DNA of 64,000 nucleotides from the IMG/VR virus record IMGVR_UViG_3300031703_000002, positions 1 to 64,000 of that record. One strand, 5' to 3'. The translations under genes were made by a program, and so were the position numbers. Positions within the stretch are counted from its first letter, which is position 1. Every line of letters begins with the position of its first letter. The notes under the pieces were generated by a model. It searched no databases, was not told where the DNA came from, and worked only from the letters and a program-made list of their open reading frames with translations. Shown piece by piece: positions 1 through 9,109 of the stretch. The DNA is from a virus.

Positions 1-41
1 CAACAACTAGTGGAGGTGGAGGAACTGGTTCTACACCATAA
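1..41 (+). CDS. C-terminal end of a truncated upstream gene
   Basis: Only the last twelve codons are inside the window. In the frame that starts at base 3 they read TTSGGGGTGSTP and end with TAA at 39-41. The Gly/Thr-rich tail is common in phage virion proteins, but the product cannot be identified. The next gene starts 22 bases downstream on the same strand, so the two are probably co-transcribed late genes. Confidence 0.5.
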   Translation, partial: TTSGGGGTGSTP

Positions 42-63
42 TAAACGATGAATATATAATAAT

Positions 64-867
64 ATGAATAAATTAAAAAATATATTTGCTAATAAAAACA
101 CTGTTATATTCATAGCAATTGCTTTATTTGCTTTACTGTTTCTTAGACAATGTAATCAAACTGAAAATCTTAAAAGAGAAGTAGAGATTGCTAAAGAAGA
201 TTCTAATAGAAATTTCAATAATTATTTAGCATCAAAGGATACTATCAGAACAATGACTTCCAGTAATGGCAGTTTAGTCTCTGAGATTAGAAGCTATGAA
301 CTTGATTTAAGTGATTTAAAAGATGATCAATCTATATTAATAAAGAAATATAAGAATGCATTAAATATAAATAAAGATTTAAATAAAGTAAATTCATTAT
401 TATCTGCAAACATTGATATTAAAGATAGCATAATAGTAAATACGGTTTCTACAGAGGTAGATTCAGTAACAACTAAATTAACTTTTAATAAGTTTAATGA
501 TTTTGGCGATAGTAATTCTAGAGATCTTAAAGGTATTATGTTTGTAACAAAGGATTCTACTGGATTTAATTACGGGGATGCAACGTTTGACATAACACAT
601 AAAATTAGTTTATTAGCTGCTATTGAAAATATCAACGGTGCTGATCAATTAAAAATATCAACAAAATATCCTGGATTAACTTTCACAGATATTGAAAACA
701 TAAATCTAATAAATACAAAATTGAATAGAAAGCCAGTTAAGAAAGGTGGATTTGCTATAGGATTTGGTATTGGATATGGAATCAACTTAAACAATAATCA
801 GGTCATAAGTACTGGTCCTTCAATAGGCATTGGATTATACTACTCACCAAAATGGTTAAGATTTTAA
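64..867 (+). CDS. membrane-anchored coiled-coil protein, possibly spanin-like
   Basis: The 267-residue protein starts with a short basic segment and one hydrophobic helix at about residues 13-27, followed by Cys30. A long charged helical stretch (about 35-115, likely coiled coil) comes next. The last 40 residues are rich in Gly and aromatic residues (GFAIGFGIGYGINL), a pattern seen in outer-membrane-type beta segments. It lies at the 5' side of tail genes. One N-terminal anchor plus a coiled coil would fit an envelope-spanning lysis protein, but no family is recognised and that role is inference. An AT-rich GATATATAA-like string (50-60) ends three bases before the ATG. Confidence 0.75.
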   Translation: MNKLKNIFANKNTVIFIAIALFALLFLRQCNQTENLKREVEIAKEDSNRNFNNYLASKDTIRTMTSSNGSLVSEIRSYELDLSDLKDDQSILIKKYKNALNINKDLNKVNSLLSANIDIKDSIIVNTVSTEVDSVTTKLTFNKFNDFGDSNSRDLKGIMFVTKDSTGFNYGDATFDITHKISLLAAIENINGADQLKISTKYPGLTFTDIENINLINTKLNRKPVKKGGFAIGFGIGYGINLNNNQVISTGPSIGIGLYYSPKWLRF

Positions 868-881
868 AATAATATAAAAGA

Positions 882-2945
882 ATGGCACAATCATCAAGAT
901 ATTTCTATTTAGACTCTGATATTTTATTAGAGTTTATATACCACGATCAAAGTAATCCTACCAAATATCAAATTGAAGTAGATGATAACGGTAGTGAAGT
1001 AAAATTCCTAGACACTGTCAAAGGAGATCCTTCTAAACAACGCCACTTAATTAATGAATTGGGTAGTGCTGTAGTAAATTTTGATGTTACGTCATCTAGC
1101 GGATATTTGTCTGTAGAGAACTTTGCTGCTAGAACACTTTTATTACAAAACGGTAAAACATATAAGTTTAACTTAAGTCTATTACCAGATCCTTCTGCAT
1201 TCAATTTATCTGGAGCACTTGGAATTTATTCATATTCTTCAACTACAAAGATAGGTCAATTTACACCAACACAAAACGGTACTATTGATTATACATATAC
1301 TGGATTAATAGGTGGTAAAATAATTGTAGACACTAGAGCTAACCCTCTTTTTGCAAACCCTGATGAAAATACTGGTAATGATATCAACCAAACAATTGGA
1401 AGATACCACGCAGTAAAGTCTGATGCTACCGGATCTAAATATGCTTTATTAGGATATGATTCAACTGGAGATTATGATATGTTTAATTACATTAATAATA
1501 ATATTGATTGGACCGGTGGAAATGAAACAGATCTTTTAAATTCACAAACGAATGCAATGGATAATATTAATCATATCAAATATGATAGTATTAGATTACA
1601 CCTTAGAAGTGGATATAGTTTTGCGGCAAGAGGATATGAAGGTTTCTTATTTGAAGTTGCAGCCGCTAGAACATCTGGAGTTAAAAACAATTTAACACAA
1701 TTAGTATACTTAAATACAAGTAACTACGAATACGCAAATCCTAAACCTTTTATTTTAGGTGAAGCACTTTATAGTAAATTCATTGATCTTAAAGTACCTA
1801 CATTAGTACAACAGAATACTGAATTTAATGATTTATTTTATGGAACAGGCGTTATAGGTTCTAGTGATCTAAATCCAACTGCTAACTATGAACTTACATT
1901 TAAGCTTATAGATTCTTTAGAGACATTTAATGGTTATGATTATTTTCAAACAGCTGAAGAAAACAAGTTTACAGTTTCTAGAGAAGATGAATTTCAAGAT
2001 TTTACAGTGGTTGTAGAAGATGCTGATGATGGTGATTACTTTAAAATATACGGAGAAAAGGATGATTCAATTGGAGCATTCGAAGGATATATTCTAAATC
2101 AAATACAAACATCATCCGACGATATTATAGCAATGTTTGATGTAGATGTCTTTGAAACAATAGGTACATCAGAAGTTAAAACATTCCAAACAACTTATAC
2201 TCAATATGATGATTTCAGTACTCCAATAGTTTTTAGACCTGTTATTATTAATAGTAACATAGCATCTAGTTTTTCTATTGATGTTACAATGAGAATATGG
2301 AATCAAACTGATAATACACAGATTGTAAAAAGAGCTAGTTTATCAATTAATCAAGCCGCTAAATATGGTAAGAGATTGAGTAAGCTACGTATTAATTCTC
2401 CGAATCAATTAACTGAAGTTTATAATGTATTACCTGCAATGGCTTCTAATAAAATAGTAGAAGGTATATTTACAGATAATTTACCACAAAGTATTAAGCA
2501 CATACCAACATTTATTGAAAGACATAACGTAATTGCTAGTAGTTCTAATATAATGTTTACTACTAATAATACAAACATAACAACACAAAGCGTTGAAGAA
2601 ATAGATACAAAGCCGTTCGTATCATCTGGTGATTTGAATATTGAAATTTCACCATTTGCAAGTTATTATAAATTTGTAATAGCTAAACAAAGAGGTGGAG
2701 ATATTGAATATGTTTCTTTAACAGGTATAAAGTCTGTTATAATGACGTTTGCGGATGGGAAACAAAAACTTAAATTTAATAACATATCTAATAAAGATAT
2801 TGATATGGAAAGAGGTGAAGTACTCTTTCAAATAAATGAAGCAAACGCAAATACAATAAGAGGCATGCAGAATAAAACATTCTATATCAGTGTCAATAAC
2901 GGAATAGATGAGAACATGATCTTGTCTGGTAAATTTAAAATTTAA
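882..2945 (+). CDS. large virion (tail/baseplate-type) protein, function unknown
   Basis: This 687-residue protein is rich in Asn, Ser, Thr, Tyr and Asp with few Cys, the make-up of a beta-rich virion protein. No signal peptide or membrane segment is seen. It is followed after two bases by a tail-tube-like gene, and both lie in an all-late cluster, so it is probably a tail, baseplate or fibre component. Repeated beta-strand patterns are visible across about residues 330-500. I do not recognise a named family, and T4 baseplate wedge proteins are not clearly matched. Confidence 0.7.
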   Translation: MAQSSRYFYLDSDILLEFIYHDQSNPTKYQIEVDDNGSEVKFLDTVKGDPSKQRHLINELGSAVVNFDVTSSSGYLSVENFAARTLLLQNGKTYKFNLSLLPDPSAFNLSGALGIYSYSSTTKIGQFTPTQNGTIDYTYTGLIGGKIIVDTRANPLFANPDENTGNDINQTIGRYHAVKSDATGSKYALLGYDSTGDYDMFNYINNNIDWTGGNETDLLNSQTNAMDNINHIKYDSIRLHLRSGYSFAARGYEGFLFEVAAARTSGVKNNLTQLVYLNTSNYEYANPKPFILGEALYSKFIDLKVPTLVQQNTEFNDLFYGTGVIGSSDLNPTANYELTFKLIDSLETFNGYDYFQTAEENKFTVSREDEFQDFTVVVEDADDGDYFKIYGEKDDSIGAFEGYILNQIQTSSDDIIAMFDVDVFETIGTSEVKTFQTTYTQYDDFSTPIVFRPVIINSNIASSFSIDVTMRIWNQTDNTQIVKRASLSINQAAKYGKRLSKLRINSPNQLTEVYNVLPAMASNKIVEGIFTDNLPQSIKHIPTFIERHNVIASSSNIMFTTNNTNITTQSVEEIDTKPFVSSGDLNIEISPFASYYKFVIAKQRGGDIEYVSLTGIKSVIMTFADGKQKLKFNNISNKDIDMERGEVLFQINEANANTIRGMQNKTFYISVNNGIDENMILSGKFKI

Positions 2946-2947
2946 AT

Positions 2948-3499
2948 ATGGTTCTTAATAGTAGAAATAACGGTTTTGATTTTAGATTTCCTAGAGGATT
3001 TGTACCCAAAGAGGTAGCCGATAAATATAAGAAATATCTTAATAAGGTTCCAGGTGGATTATTATCTGAACCCGTTGATTTTGTTAATTATAGTATTCAA
3101 GGTATTAATATACCTGGTGTTTCATTTGATCCAATTACACAAGAGGATAACGATGGTACTAAAAGACATCATAGAGGTGCAATGCCAATTCAAAATACAA
3201 TTAACAGAGAATTTACAGTTAGTATGCAACTACTAGATGGTTTTATTAATTATTGGATTATGATGGATACTCTATTATATTATTATGCAAGATCAACTAA
3301 GCAAGCATATACTGAACCTTTAACTTTAAGAATACTAGATGCCGAAGGTGCATCAGTAGCATATTTAGAATTTACTGATTGTATTATGAATTCTATAAAT
3401 GAATTAAGTTTAAACTTTGCAGAAAACGTATCTTCGTTTAACACATTCGATATTACGTTCTTTTATAATAAATTGAATCTACGTTTAGAAGTAGAATAA
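2948..3499 (+). CDS. tail tube-like protein (second tube-fold gene, possibly baseplate tube initiator)
   Basis: The protein has 183 residues. Its segments GINIPGVSFDPI, an INREFTVSMQL strand and a C-terminal FNTFDITFFYNKLNLRLEV resemble the hairpins and closing strands of gp19-type tail tube proteins. A separate gp19 tail tube gene follows the sheath gene at 61729, so this is a tube-fold paralogue. In T4 the extra tube-fold proteins are gp48 and gp54 at the baseplate-tube junction, which suggests an initiator role. Fold assignment is from pattern and context, not an alignment. It starts two bases after the upstream stop. Confidence 0.6.
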   Translation: MVLNSRNNGFDFRFPRGFVPKEVADKYKKYLNKVPGGLLSEPVDFVNYSIQGINIPGVSFDPITQEDNDGTKRHHRGAMPIQNTINREFTVSMQLLDGFINYWIMMDTLLYYYARSTKQAYTEPLTLRILDAEGASVAYLEFTDCIMNSINELSLNFAENVSSFNTFDITFFYNKLNLRLEVE

Positions 3500-3506
3500 A
3501 ATATAG

Positions 3507-3515
3507 GATATATAA
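3507..3515 (+). promoter_or_regulatory. GATATATAA late-promoter-like element
   Basis: This is an exact copy of the GATATATAA box found before many virion genes here. It ends only three bases before the ATG at 3519, so transcription starting there would be nearly leaderless or would serve genes further downstream. Confidence 0.35.
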
Positions 3516-3518
3516 CAT

Positions 3519-3887
3519 ATGAAAACATTTAACAAATACATTGTCGAAGAATCTATTTCTGAAAACGATATGGAACTAATCAACGAAGGACTACAAGAAG
3601 AATGGACTCCGGAATTAGAAGCTAGAATTGATGAAGCACTTGCTTTATTTGATGAGCAATACATGAATGAAGATGGTACATATGACATCGAAAGCTTTAA
3701 CGAAGAAATAACTAATGAAGGATTCTTTGGATCTATTATTGGTGGTCTTACTGGATTTGCACTAGGTAAATCAGTTGGTAAGATGGTTGCTAAAGTCCTT
3801 GGTATACAAAAGGGTATTATTTACGATTTATTAACCTCAAGACTTGTTGGTGCCGCATTAGGTGCTAGTCTTGGTAAAAGAATATAA
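3519..3887 (+). CDS. small CTS-bearing virion protein with Gly/Ala-rich helix
   Basis: The 122-residue protein begins MKTFNKYIVEES, close to the T4 capsid-targeting sequence (MKTYxEFIxE), with a possible gp21-type cleavage after IVE (residues 8-10). Further I/L-x-E sites follow (SISE, LINE). Residues 67-122 form a Gly/Ala-rich region (SIIGGLTGFALGKSVG, LVGAALGASLGKRI), possibly membrane-active helices. It could be an internal head protein delivered with DNA. The function is unknown; packaging is inferred from the N-terminus and the shared motif. Its stop codon abuts the ATG of the resolvase gene. Confidence 0.7.
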   Translation: MKTFNKYIVEESISENDMELINEGLQEEWTPELEARIDEALALFDEQYMNEDGTYDIESFNEEITNEGFFGSIIGGLTGFALGKSVGKMVAKVLGIQKGIIYDLLTSRLVGAALGASLGKRI

Positions 3888-4538
3888 ATGAATTACTTAG
3901 CAGTAGACTTTTCCCTCAATTCCCCTGGAATATGCATATATAATGATAAGAGTAAGAACTTTCATTTTATTAGTTACATAAAACCCAAAACAGGTACTAA
4001 AGCAGAACAGAGACTTCAAGAAGAGATATCATTATTTAGTGATGTTACTTTAGTGAGCCAACCAGATTTTACAAATAAAGAATCATTCTCAAGTGCAGAA
4101 CTTTTAAAGATCAAGCGTTATGATAAGATGGCTGATGATATTATTAATTTAGTATTACAGAACTCTCATGATGGTGATGGTTTTACTATAGCATTTGAAG
4201 GTACTTCTTATGGTTCTAAAATGGGAACTAACAATATGATTGACATGGCGGCTGGCGCTGCAATCCTCAAACTTAAACTTTTAAGAACTTTAAATCCAGA
4301 AGATATTCTAACTGTTGCTCCAACCACTATTAAGAAATTTGCTGGTAAAGGTAATATGAATAAGCTTCAATTATTTGATGCCTTTCAGCAAAATGTGAAC
4401 GAAGACCCAGTCTTGGCTAAAAGCCCTTTGTGGAAATACGTTAAAGGTTTGGAAGTTGAAAAGAAGATCCCAAAACCATTGGACGATTTGGTGGATGCTT
4501 ATTTCTTAGTTGCATACATATCTACACCTCAAGCCTAA
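3888..4538 (+). CDS. RuvC-like Holliday junction resolvase
   Basis: The 216-residue protein has the RNase H-like fold signature of RuvC resolvases: an N-terminal strand with the first catalytic Asp (NYLAVDFSLNSPG, D7), a second acidic strand (IAFEGTSYG, E104) and a C-terminal acidic helix (KPLDDLVDAYFLV, D199/D200/D203). Such enzymes cut branched replication intermediates before packaging. In marine T4-like phages a RuvC-type enzyme can replace T4 endonuclease VII (gp49), the likely situation here. It starts immediately after the preceding stop and is followed by a promoter region rather than another abutting gene. Confidence 0.85.
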   Translation: MNYLAVDFSLNSPGICIYNDKSKNFHFISYIKPKTGTKAEQRLQEEISLFSDVTLVSQPDFTNKESFSSAELLKIKRYDKMADDIINLVLQNSHDGDGFTIAFEGTSYGSKMGTNNMIDMAAGAAILKLKLLRTLNPEDILTVAPTTIKKFAGKGNMNKLQLFDAFQQNVNEDPVLAKSPLWKYVKGLEVEKKIPKPLDDLVDAYFLVAYISTPQA

Positions 4539-4635
4539 TCTATCTTTGACTTTAAGACATTTATTATATGCACGTGGCGCAAAACTGTTTCATAATTACT
4601 AAAAAATAATTAAAAAATAATTAAATAGGCTAGTT

Positions 4636-4665
4636 TTGAAACAAACAGAAAGTGTGATATATAAT
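4636..4665 (+). promoter_or_regulatory. early/middle-type promoter before the small ORF at 4698
   Basis: TTGAAAC at 4636-4642 is separated by 17 bases from TATAAT at 4660-4665. GTTTCA at 4587-4592 forms an inverted repeat with TGAAAC at 4637-4642. The TATAAT also lies in a GATATATAA box (4656-4664), so it may serve both early and late transcription. The rest of the 159-base gap (4539-4697) is AT-rich with no further feature seen. Confidence 0.6.
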
Positions 4666-4697
4666 AGGTAGTTAGCAAGATTAACTAAAATATTAAT

Positions 4698-4880
4698 ATG
4701 CAAAAACTAGTTACAATAGATTACTTCCACCTTAATAAGGTTCTCATAAAAATGGTGAGAAATAACCAGCTTAGTCAAACTGAGCGCGAAGAGTTATTAC
4801 ACAAATCTGGACTGATTAAGTCAGAGAACGGAAAGTGGAAAGAAGATAATGGAGCTATTTTAACCATGGATAATAAATAA
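4698..4880 (+). CDS. small hypothetical protein
   Basis: The 60-residue protein is charged, with a helical core (LSQTEREELLHKSGLI) and no membrane segment. It sits alone between two promoter regions, just upstream of gp32, and its own promoter has the GAAAC-17-TATAAT layout. Small early proteins in this position are often host-takeover or replication accessory factors, but nothing in the sequence shows a function. The start follows an A/T-rich leader. Confidence 0.6.
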   Translation: MQKLVTIDYFHLNKVLIKMVRNNQLSQTEREELLHKSGLIKSENGKWKEDNGAILTMDNK

Positions 4881-4910
4881 GTGAAACTTTGCTAAAGTTA
4901 CATATATAAG
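4881..4910 (+). promoter_or_regulatory. gp32 promoter with overlapping palindrome
   Basis: GTGAAAC (4881-4887) is followed after 17 bases by TATAAG (4905-4910). The spacer holds the perfect inverted repeat AACTTT-GCT-AAAGTT (4885-4899), a possible operator. The leader from here to the gp32 ATG at 4971 is A-rich with several AAACAATT repeats. Confidence 0.6.
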
Positions 4911-4970
4911 TATTGAAAATAATTTCAAGGTAAACAATTAAACAATTAACAAACTAAACAATTTAAAGGT

Positions 4971-5879
4971 ATGAGCGAATCATTTGACATTTTTAATTTG
5001 GGCATCGAAGACGTGGAAACACATCAAGTCCAAGCAAGTACATCTTCACAAGAGATCTACAAACCATCCGCAGACGACGGAAAAGACGGAACTTACAAAG
5101 CACTAATACGTTTTGTACCAAATCCTGAAAATCCTCGTAATTCACTAATTCAAAAATACGTACACTGGTTAACTAATTCTAGTGGTGACGGTAAATTGGT
5201 AGATTCTCCATCAACTATTGGTGAGAAATGCCCTATCGCAGATGTATTTTGGAAACTACGTAAATCAGATTCAGCAGTAGACCGTAAGTCTTCTGAGAAA
5301 CTGAAAAGACGTCAACAATACTACGCATTAGTAAAGATCATTAAAGATCCACAAAACACAGATTTAGAAGGACAATACAAAATCTTCAAATTTGGTTATA
5401 AGATCAAAGAAAAGATCGATGCAGAATTAAAGCCAAACTTTGGTGAACCAACTCAAGTATTTGACCTTTTCGAAGGAAAGAACTTTGAATTAGTTATCAC
5501 TAGACAAGGTGAATATAACAACTATGATACATCTAAATTCTCAGCTAGTCAATCAGCGGTAATTATGGGCGATGCACCAGCAGAGCGTAATAAAGAAACT
5601 ATGACTGCTATTAAAGCAGAATTAGAGTCAGCTCCTTCATTGAAAGGATATGATTACCAAGCATGGGACGAAGATACAAGGTCATTTGTAAATGACGTAT
5701 TAAGAATGTATCTTAATCCAGGTGATTCGATCGGTGAAATGACATCGAGCGCTCCTAGAAAAAAGACTAAAACTGCAACAGCAGTTGCAGAAAAGGCAGC
5801 GCCAACTAAAACAGAATCAACTTCAAGTGTTTCAACAGATGATGATCTAGATTCTTTTTTAGATGACCTTGATATCTAA
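4971..5879 (+). CDS. gp32: gp32 single-stranded DNA-binding protein
   Basis: At 302 residues it matches T4 gp32 (301). The core has the gp32 pattern: KALIRFVPNP at the first OB strand, KYVHWL, CPIADVFWKLRKS, then YYALVKIIKDP and GQYKIFKFGYKIKEKI, and NYDTSKF. The C-terminal tail is acidic (STDDDLDSFLDDLDI), the part that recruits replication and recombination partners in T4. It coats ssDNA for replication, recombination and repair. Of the four T4 zinc ligands (one His, three Cys) only one Cys remains and there is no other Cys, so the zinc site appears lost. The gene overlaps the primase start by 17 bases. Confidence 0.88.
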   Translation: MSESFDIFNLGIEDVETHQVQASTSSQEIYKPSADDGKDGTYKALIRFVPNPENPRNSLIQKYVHWLTNSSGDGKLVDSPSTIGEKCPIADVFWKLRKSDSAVDRKSSEKLKRRQQYYALVKIIKDPQNTDLEGQYKIFKFGYKIKEKIDAELKPNFGEPTQVFDLFEGKNFELVITRQGEYNNYDTSKFSASQSAVIMGDAPAERNKETMTAIKAELESAPSLKGYDYQAWDEDTRSFVNDVLRMYLNPGDSIGEMTSSAPRKKTKTATAVAEKAAPTKTESTSSVSTDDDLDSFLDDLDI

Positions 5880-6939
5880 TATAGAACTTACTGAAGAGTT
5901 AAAGGATAAAATAAGATACGCACTTAAACAAGTAGTATCTCAAGTACATCCTGAACCTAATAAGAAACTACTTAAAGACATGCATGGGCGTATAACCTGT
6001 GCATGTCCTTATTGTGGTGATTCTTATTCGGATGACACTAAGAAAAGAGGCAATATATTCTGGGATACTCTACAGTATCATTGTTACAATTGTAGTCATC
6101 ATACAAATGTTTATACATTTTTAAAAGATCATGATGTTAAGATGGACACATCTGATGCATCTTTCTTGATCATAGATTACATAAAGCAAAACAAGATACA
6201 AGTCAACCCTGAGTCTGTATTAAAGCACCAAGCACTAGAAAAGGTTCATGAATTAGCAATAGACATTGATACGTTTAAAGTAAAATTCAGAGCAAAATCA
6301 ATAGTTCCAGGTGATTGGATATGGTTTCAATTGAAAGATAGATTATTACACAATAGACTTGACGACTTCTTATATTCAGAAAAAGAACACAGATTGTGGA
6401 TTTTAAACTTTAGTAAAGATAACAAAATAATAGGTGCACAGACGCGTAGGATGAAAGGATATGGCCAGAGATATTTGACATATGATTTACCTAAACTCTA
6501 TGAAGAAATGGGAGCACCGCTTGAAATGACTAATGAAGAGTTAAATACTCTTACGAAGATTTCAACATTGTTTGGTATTATGCAATTAAATTTCCAACGG
6601 CCTGTTACATTATTTGAAGGACCATTAGATGCAAAGTTCATGAATAATTCATTAGCGCTTGCAACTGCCGGAAGATCAACTGATGATTTTGATGAAATAC
6701 CAACTGTCAGATATATGTTTGACAATGATATAACTGGTAAAAAGAAAATGGCAGAGAAGCTTAAAAAAGGCAGACCTGTATTCATGTGGGCTAAATTCCT
6801 TAAGGACAGTAAGTTAGATATATATAATATTAAAGATCTAAACGACTTAATGAAGAAATGCTTTGAGCTTAAAATCGATGCTCATAAAAAGATCGATCAA
6901 TATTTCACTTCAAGTCAATTAGATTTATGGTACGTTTAA
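5863..6939 (+). CDS. gp61: DNA primase (gp61-like)
   Basis: The 358-residue protein has an N-terminal zinc-binding domain with Cys48, Cys51, Cys74 and Cys77, then a primase core and a TOPRIM fold: VTLFEGPLDAKFM with Glu252 and YMFDNDITGKKKM with Asp287/Asp289. It would make RNA primers for the lagging strand together with the gp41 helicase encoded at 34435. Length is close to T4 gp61 (342). The start ATG lies inside the end of gp32, implying translational coupling, and the 3' end overlaps the next small gene by 13 bases. Confidence 0.88.
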   Translation: MTLISNIELTEELKDKIRYALKQVVSQVHPEPNKKLLKDMHGRITCACPYCGDSYSDDTKKRGNIFWDTLQYHCYNCSHHTNVYTFLKDHDVKMDTSDASFLIIDYIKQNKIQVNPESVLKHQALEKVHELAIDIDTFKVKFRAKSIVPGDWIWFQLKDRLLHNRLDDFLYSEKEHRLWILNFSKDNKIIGAQTRRMKGYGQRYLTYDLPKLYEEMGAPLEMTNEELNTLTKISTLFGIMQLNFQRPVTLFEGPLDAKFMNNSLALATAGRSTDDFDEIPTVRYMFDNDITGKKKMAEKLKKGRPVFMWAKFLKDSKLDIYNIKDLNDLMKKCFELKIDAHKKIDQYFTSSQLDLWYV

Positions 6940-7148
6940 TAGATATTAACAACATGGTTGAAGACAGTTTTGATGAATTTCAAAAGGACAGTGACAGATT
7001 TAAAGGCATGAAACTCATGATAGATTTTCAGTCATTAGATCTTAGCGTCAATGCCCCAGAAATTGCATTTCCAAAACCTAAATTTAAGAAGAGGCATATT
7101 ACTTCAACATTTATAAAACCTAACCCCAACAAGAAATCATTATTTTAA
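6927..7148 (+). CDS. small hypothetical protein with C-terminal -KKSLF
   Basis: This 73-residue protein is acidic at its N-terminus and basic, Pro/Lys-rich at its C-terminus, ending KPNPNKKSLF. It overlaps the primase gene by 13 bases and is followed one base later by the UvsY-like gene, so it belongs to the replication operon. The terminal SLF resembles the C-terminal ends of several replication proteins in this window and of the RB69 polymerase clamp-binding peptide. No family is recognised. Confidence 0.6.
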   Translation: MVRLIDINNMVEDSFDEFQKDSDRFKGMKLMIDFQSLDLSVNAPEIAFPKPKFKKRHITSTFIKPNPNKKSLF

Positions 7149-7149
7149 T

Positions 7150-7572
7150 ATGAGCAAAGAAAACATATTAGCATTAGATAGGAAGCTGAGCGGTCAAAGA
7201 ACCGAATGGACTAGAATTATCAAAGGATTAGCTCAAAGTTTAAGAAACATAAACGAATTAGAGGTAACCATTGCTGAAGTGCTTTCGTCTAGACAATCGC
7301 TTGTCGAACAGATGTCATATATAAATATGAAAGTTAAGGAACAAAAGGCTAAAATAGCCATTAGATATAGAGAAGCATATATCAGATATTACGAGTACGA
7401 TTACAAGCTTGGTGAAAAGCAGAAAGAAAAGTTTATTGAAACTGACTTAGCCACTGAAAACATGATATTGTCTCATTTAGAAAATCAAGTAGAATTTTTT
7501 AGAGACTCGGTAAAAACCCTAGATAATATGGGATTTGCCATTCGCAATAGACTTTCATTGAAGGATCTATAA
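7150..7572 (+). CDS. uvsY: UvsY-like recombination mediator
   Basis: The 140-residue protein is almost entirely helical and charged. Length (T4 UvsY 137), position directly before uvsW, and an ending like that of T4 UvsY (here DNMGFAIRNRLSLKDL; T4 has a GFAIK segment near its end) support the call. UvsY loads the UvsX recombinase onto gp32-coated ssDNA. Similarity is weak by eye, so synteny carries much of the weight. It lies one base after the upstream gene. Confidence 0.62.
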   Translation: MSKENILALDRKLSGQRTEWTRIIKGLAQSLRNINELEVTIAEVLSSRQSLVEQMSYINMKVKEQKAKIAIRYREAYIRYYEYDYKLGEKQKEKFIETDLATENMILSHLENQVEFFRDSVKTLDNMGFAIRNRLSLKDL

Positions 7573-7597
7573 CGATAAATAAAAATGCTCTTACAAT

Positions 7598-9106
7598 GTG
7601 GAGCTTAGTTTAACTGAAAACAAGCAGCTGCTTCGTATTGACGACGCAACTGAACTAGAATTAGAACAACTCAATATATCTTTGAATAAAAGAATTGAGT
7701 CATGGCGATTTAACCCTCTGGTTAAAAAGGGACTATGGGATGGATACGTATCATATATTAAAGATGATAAGTGGATTCCTGCTGGTTTATGGAGAGAAGT
7801 CATGGGTATATGCAAGGACTATAAGTTTGAGTTTAAACTTAATGGTATTGCAGAGATATTTGATACTGGTATTAATCAAGAAAGATTTAACGAATGGGCT
7901 TTAGCATTCTTTGATAAATCGGAAATCAAACCGAGAGATTATCAATTAGAAGCAGCCTTCAATATATTAAAATTCAAAAGATGTTTAAGTGAATTGGCGA
8001 CTTCTGCCGGTAAAACACTTATATCATTCCTAACCGTAGCATACTTATTAGAACACGAAAAAGCAAAGAAAATACTTTTTATAGTACCTAATGTTTCATT
8101 GGTATTACAAGCCAGTGAAGATTTCTTAGATTATAATTATAGAAATGCTATAGATATTAAAGTACAACAAATTTATAGTGGCCAAAAATTAAGACCAGGT
8201 AGAAACGTTATTATTGGTACATATCAATCACTTGTCAAAAAGGATAAAGCATACTTTGCAGAATTCGATGCAGTTATTGTAGATGAGACACATAAAGCAA
8301 AATCTGCTTCAATTAAAACAATCTTACAAAAATGTCTTAACGCTGATTACAAATTTGGATTGTCAGGTACAATACCAAAAGAAGGTACATTAGACAGACT
8401 GACATTAATGGCATATACTGGCCCTTTGATTACAGAGATCAGTGCAAACTATTTACAAAATGAAGGGTATATTGCTCATTGTAAAGTAAAGGTTATAAAA
8501 ATGGATTATGCACCACAGTCAACTAAGGATGCGTTCAGAGAAATGTCACAGAATAGATATGAATCAAAAGATGTATATAAGTTTGAGCAAAACTATGTGA
8601 TTAACTCACCAGGACGTCTTAATTTCATAACTAATATCATTTCTAAAGTAAAAGGTAATGGTTTAGTTTTATTCCATCGAATTGAACATGGTAAAAAGAT
8701 ATACGAAAAGTTACGTCAAGAAAGTAATAAGACTGTATATTATGTTGATGGTGGAATTGACAAAGATGTTAGAGAAGAACACAAAAAGAAAATGGAAGCA
8801 GGTGAAGAGGTTGTTATTGTTGCATCTTATGGAACTTTCTCAACAGGTATTTCTATTAACAAAATACACAACATATTCTTTACAGAATCATTTAAATCAG
8901 AAGTTGTAATTAGACAATCAATTGGTCGTGGATTAAGACAACACTCATCAAAAGACTTTGTAAACATCATTGATTTCGTAGATGATCTAAGCTCACCTGA
9001 TTGGGATAATTATCTAATGAGACATTCTAAAGAAAGACAACGAATCTACAGGGAACAGAAGTTCCAGTACGATATAAAAAATGTGGATTTTGAAGGAGAT
9101 ATATAA
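7598..9106 (+). CDS. uvsW: UvsW DNA/RNA helicase, GTG start
   Basis: The 502-residue protein equals T4 UvsW in length (503). Superfamily 2 motifs are present: KPRDYQLEAA (about 111-120), Walker A LATSAGKTLIS (133-143), DETH box at 229-232, SGT motif III and a motif VI RQSIGRGLRQ. It unwinds R-loops, D-loops and stalled forks and turns off origin-dependent initiation in T4. Both nearby ATGs (7585, 7596) run into stops at once, so the GTG at 7598 is the only workable start near the 5' end. The last codons (GAT ATA TAA) form a late-promoter-like box. Confidence 0.88.
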   Translation: MELSLTENKQLLRIDDATELELEQLNISLNKRIESWRFNPLVKKGLWDGYVSYIKDDKWIPAGLWREVMGICKDYKFEFKLNGIAEIFDTGINQERFNEWALAFFDKSEIKPRDYQLEAAFNILKFKRCLSELATSAGKTLISFLTVAYLLEHEKAKKILFIVPNVSLVLQASEDFLDYNYRNAIDIKVQQIYSGQKLRPGRNVIIGTYQSLVKKDKAYFAEFDAVIVDETHKAKSASIKTILQKCLNADYKFGLSGTIPKEGTLDRLTLMAYTGPLITEISANYLQNEGYIAHCKVKVIKMDYAPQSTKDAFREMSQNRYESKDVYKFEQNYVINSPGRLNFITNIISKVKGNGLVLFHRIEHGKKIYEKLRQESNKTVYYVDGGIDKDVREEHKKKMEAGEEVVIVASYGTFSTGISINKIHNIFFTESFKSEVVIRQSIGRGLRQHSSKDFVNIIDFVDDLSSPDWDNYLMRHSKERQRIYREQKFQYDIKNVDFEGDI

Positions 9107-9109
9107 TAA
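9098..9109 (+). promoter_or_regulatory. late-promoter-like GATATATAATAA at the uvsW stop
   Basis: The element overlaps the last two codons and stop of uvsW and lies 34 bases upstream of the ATG at 9144, a typical distance in this window. It would drive the block of CTS genes. Confidence 0.5.

Noticed and set aside
50-60. Late promoter for the gene at 64
   Set aside because: The box-like string ends three bases before the ATG, so a transcript starting there would lack the start codon's leader; chance in AT-rich DNA is likely.
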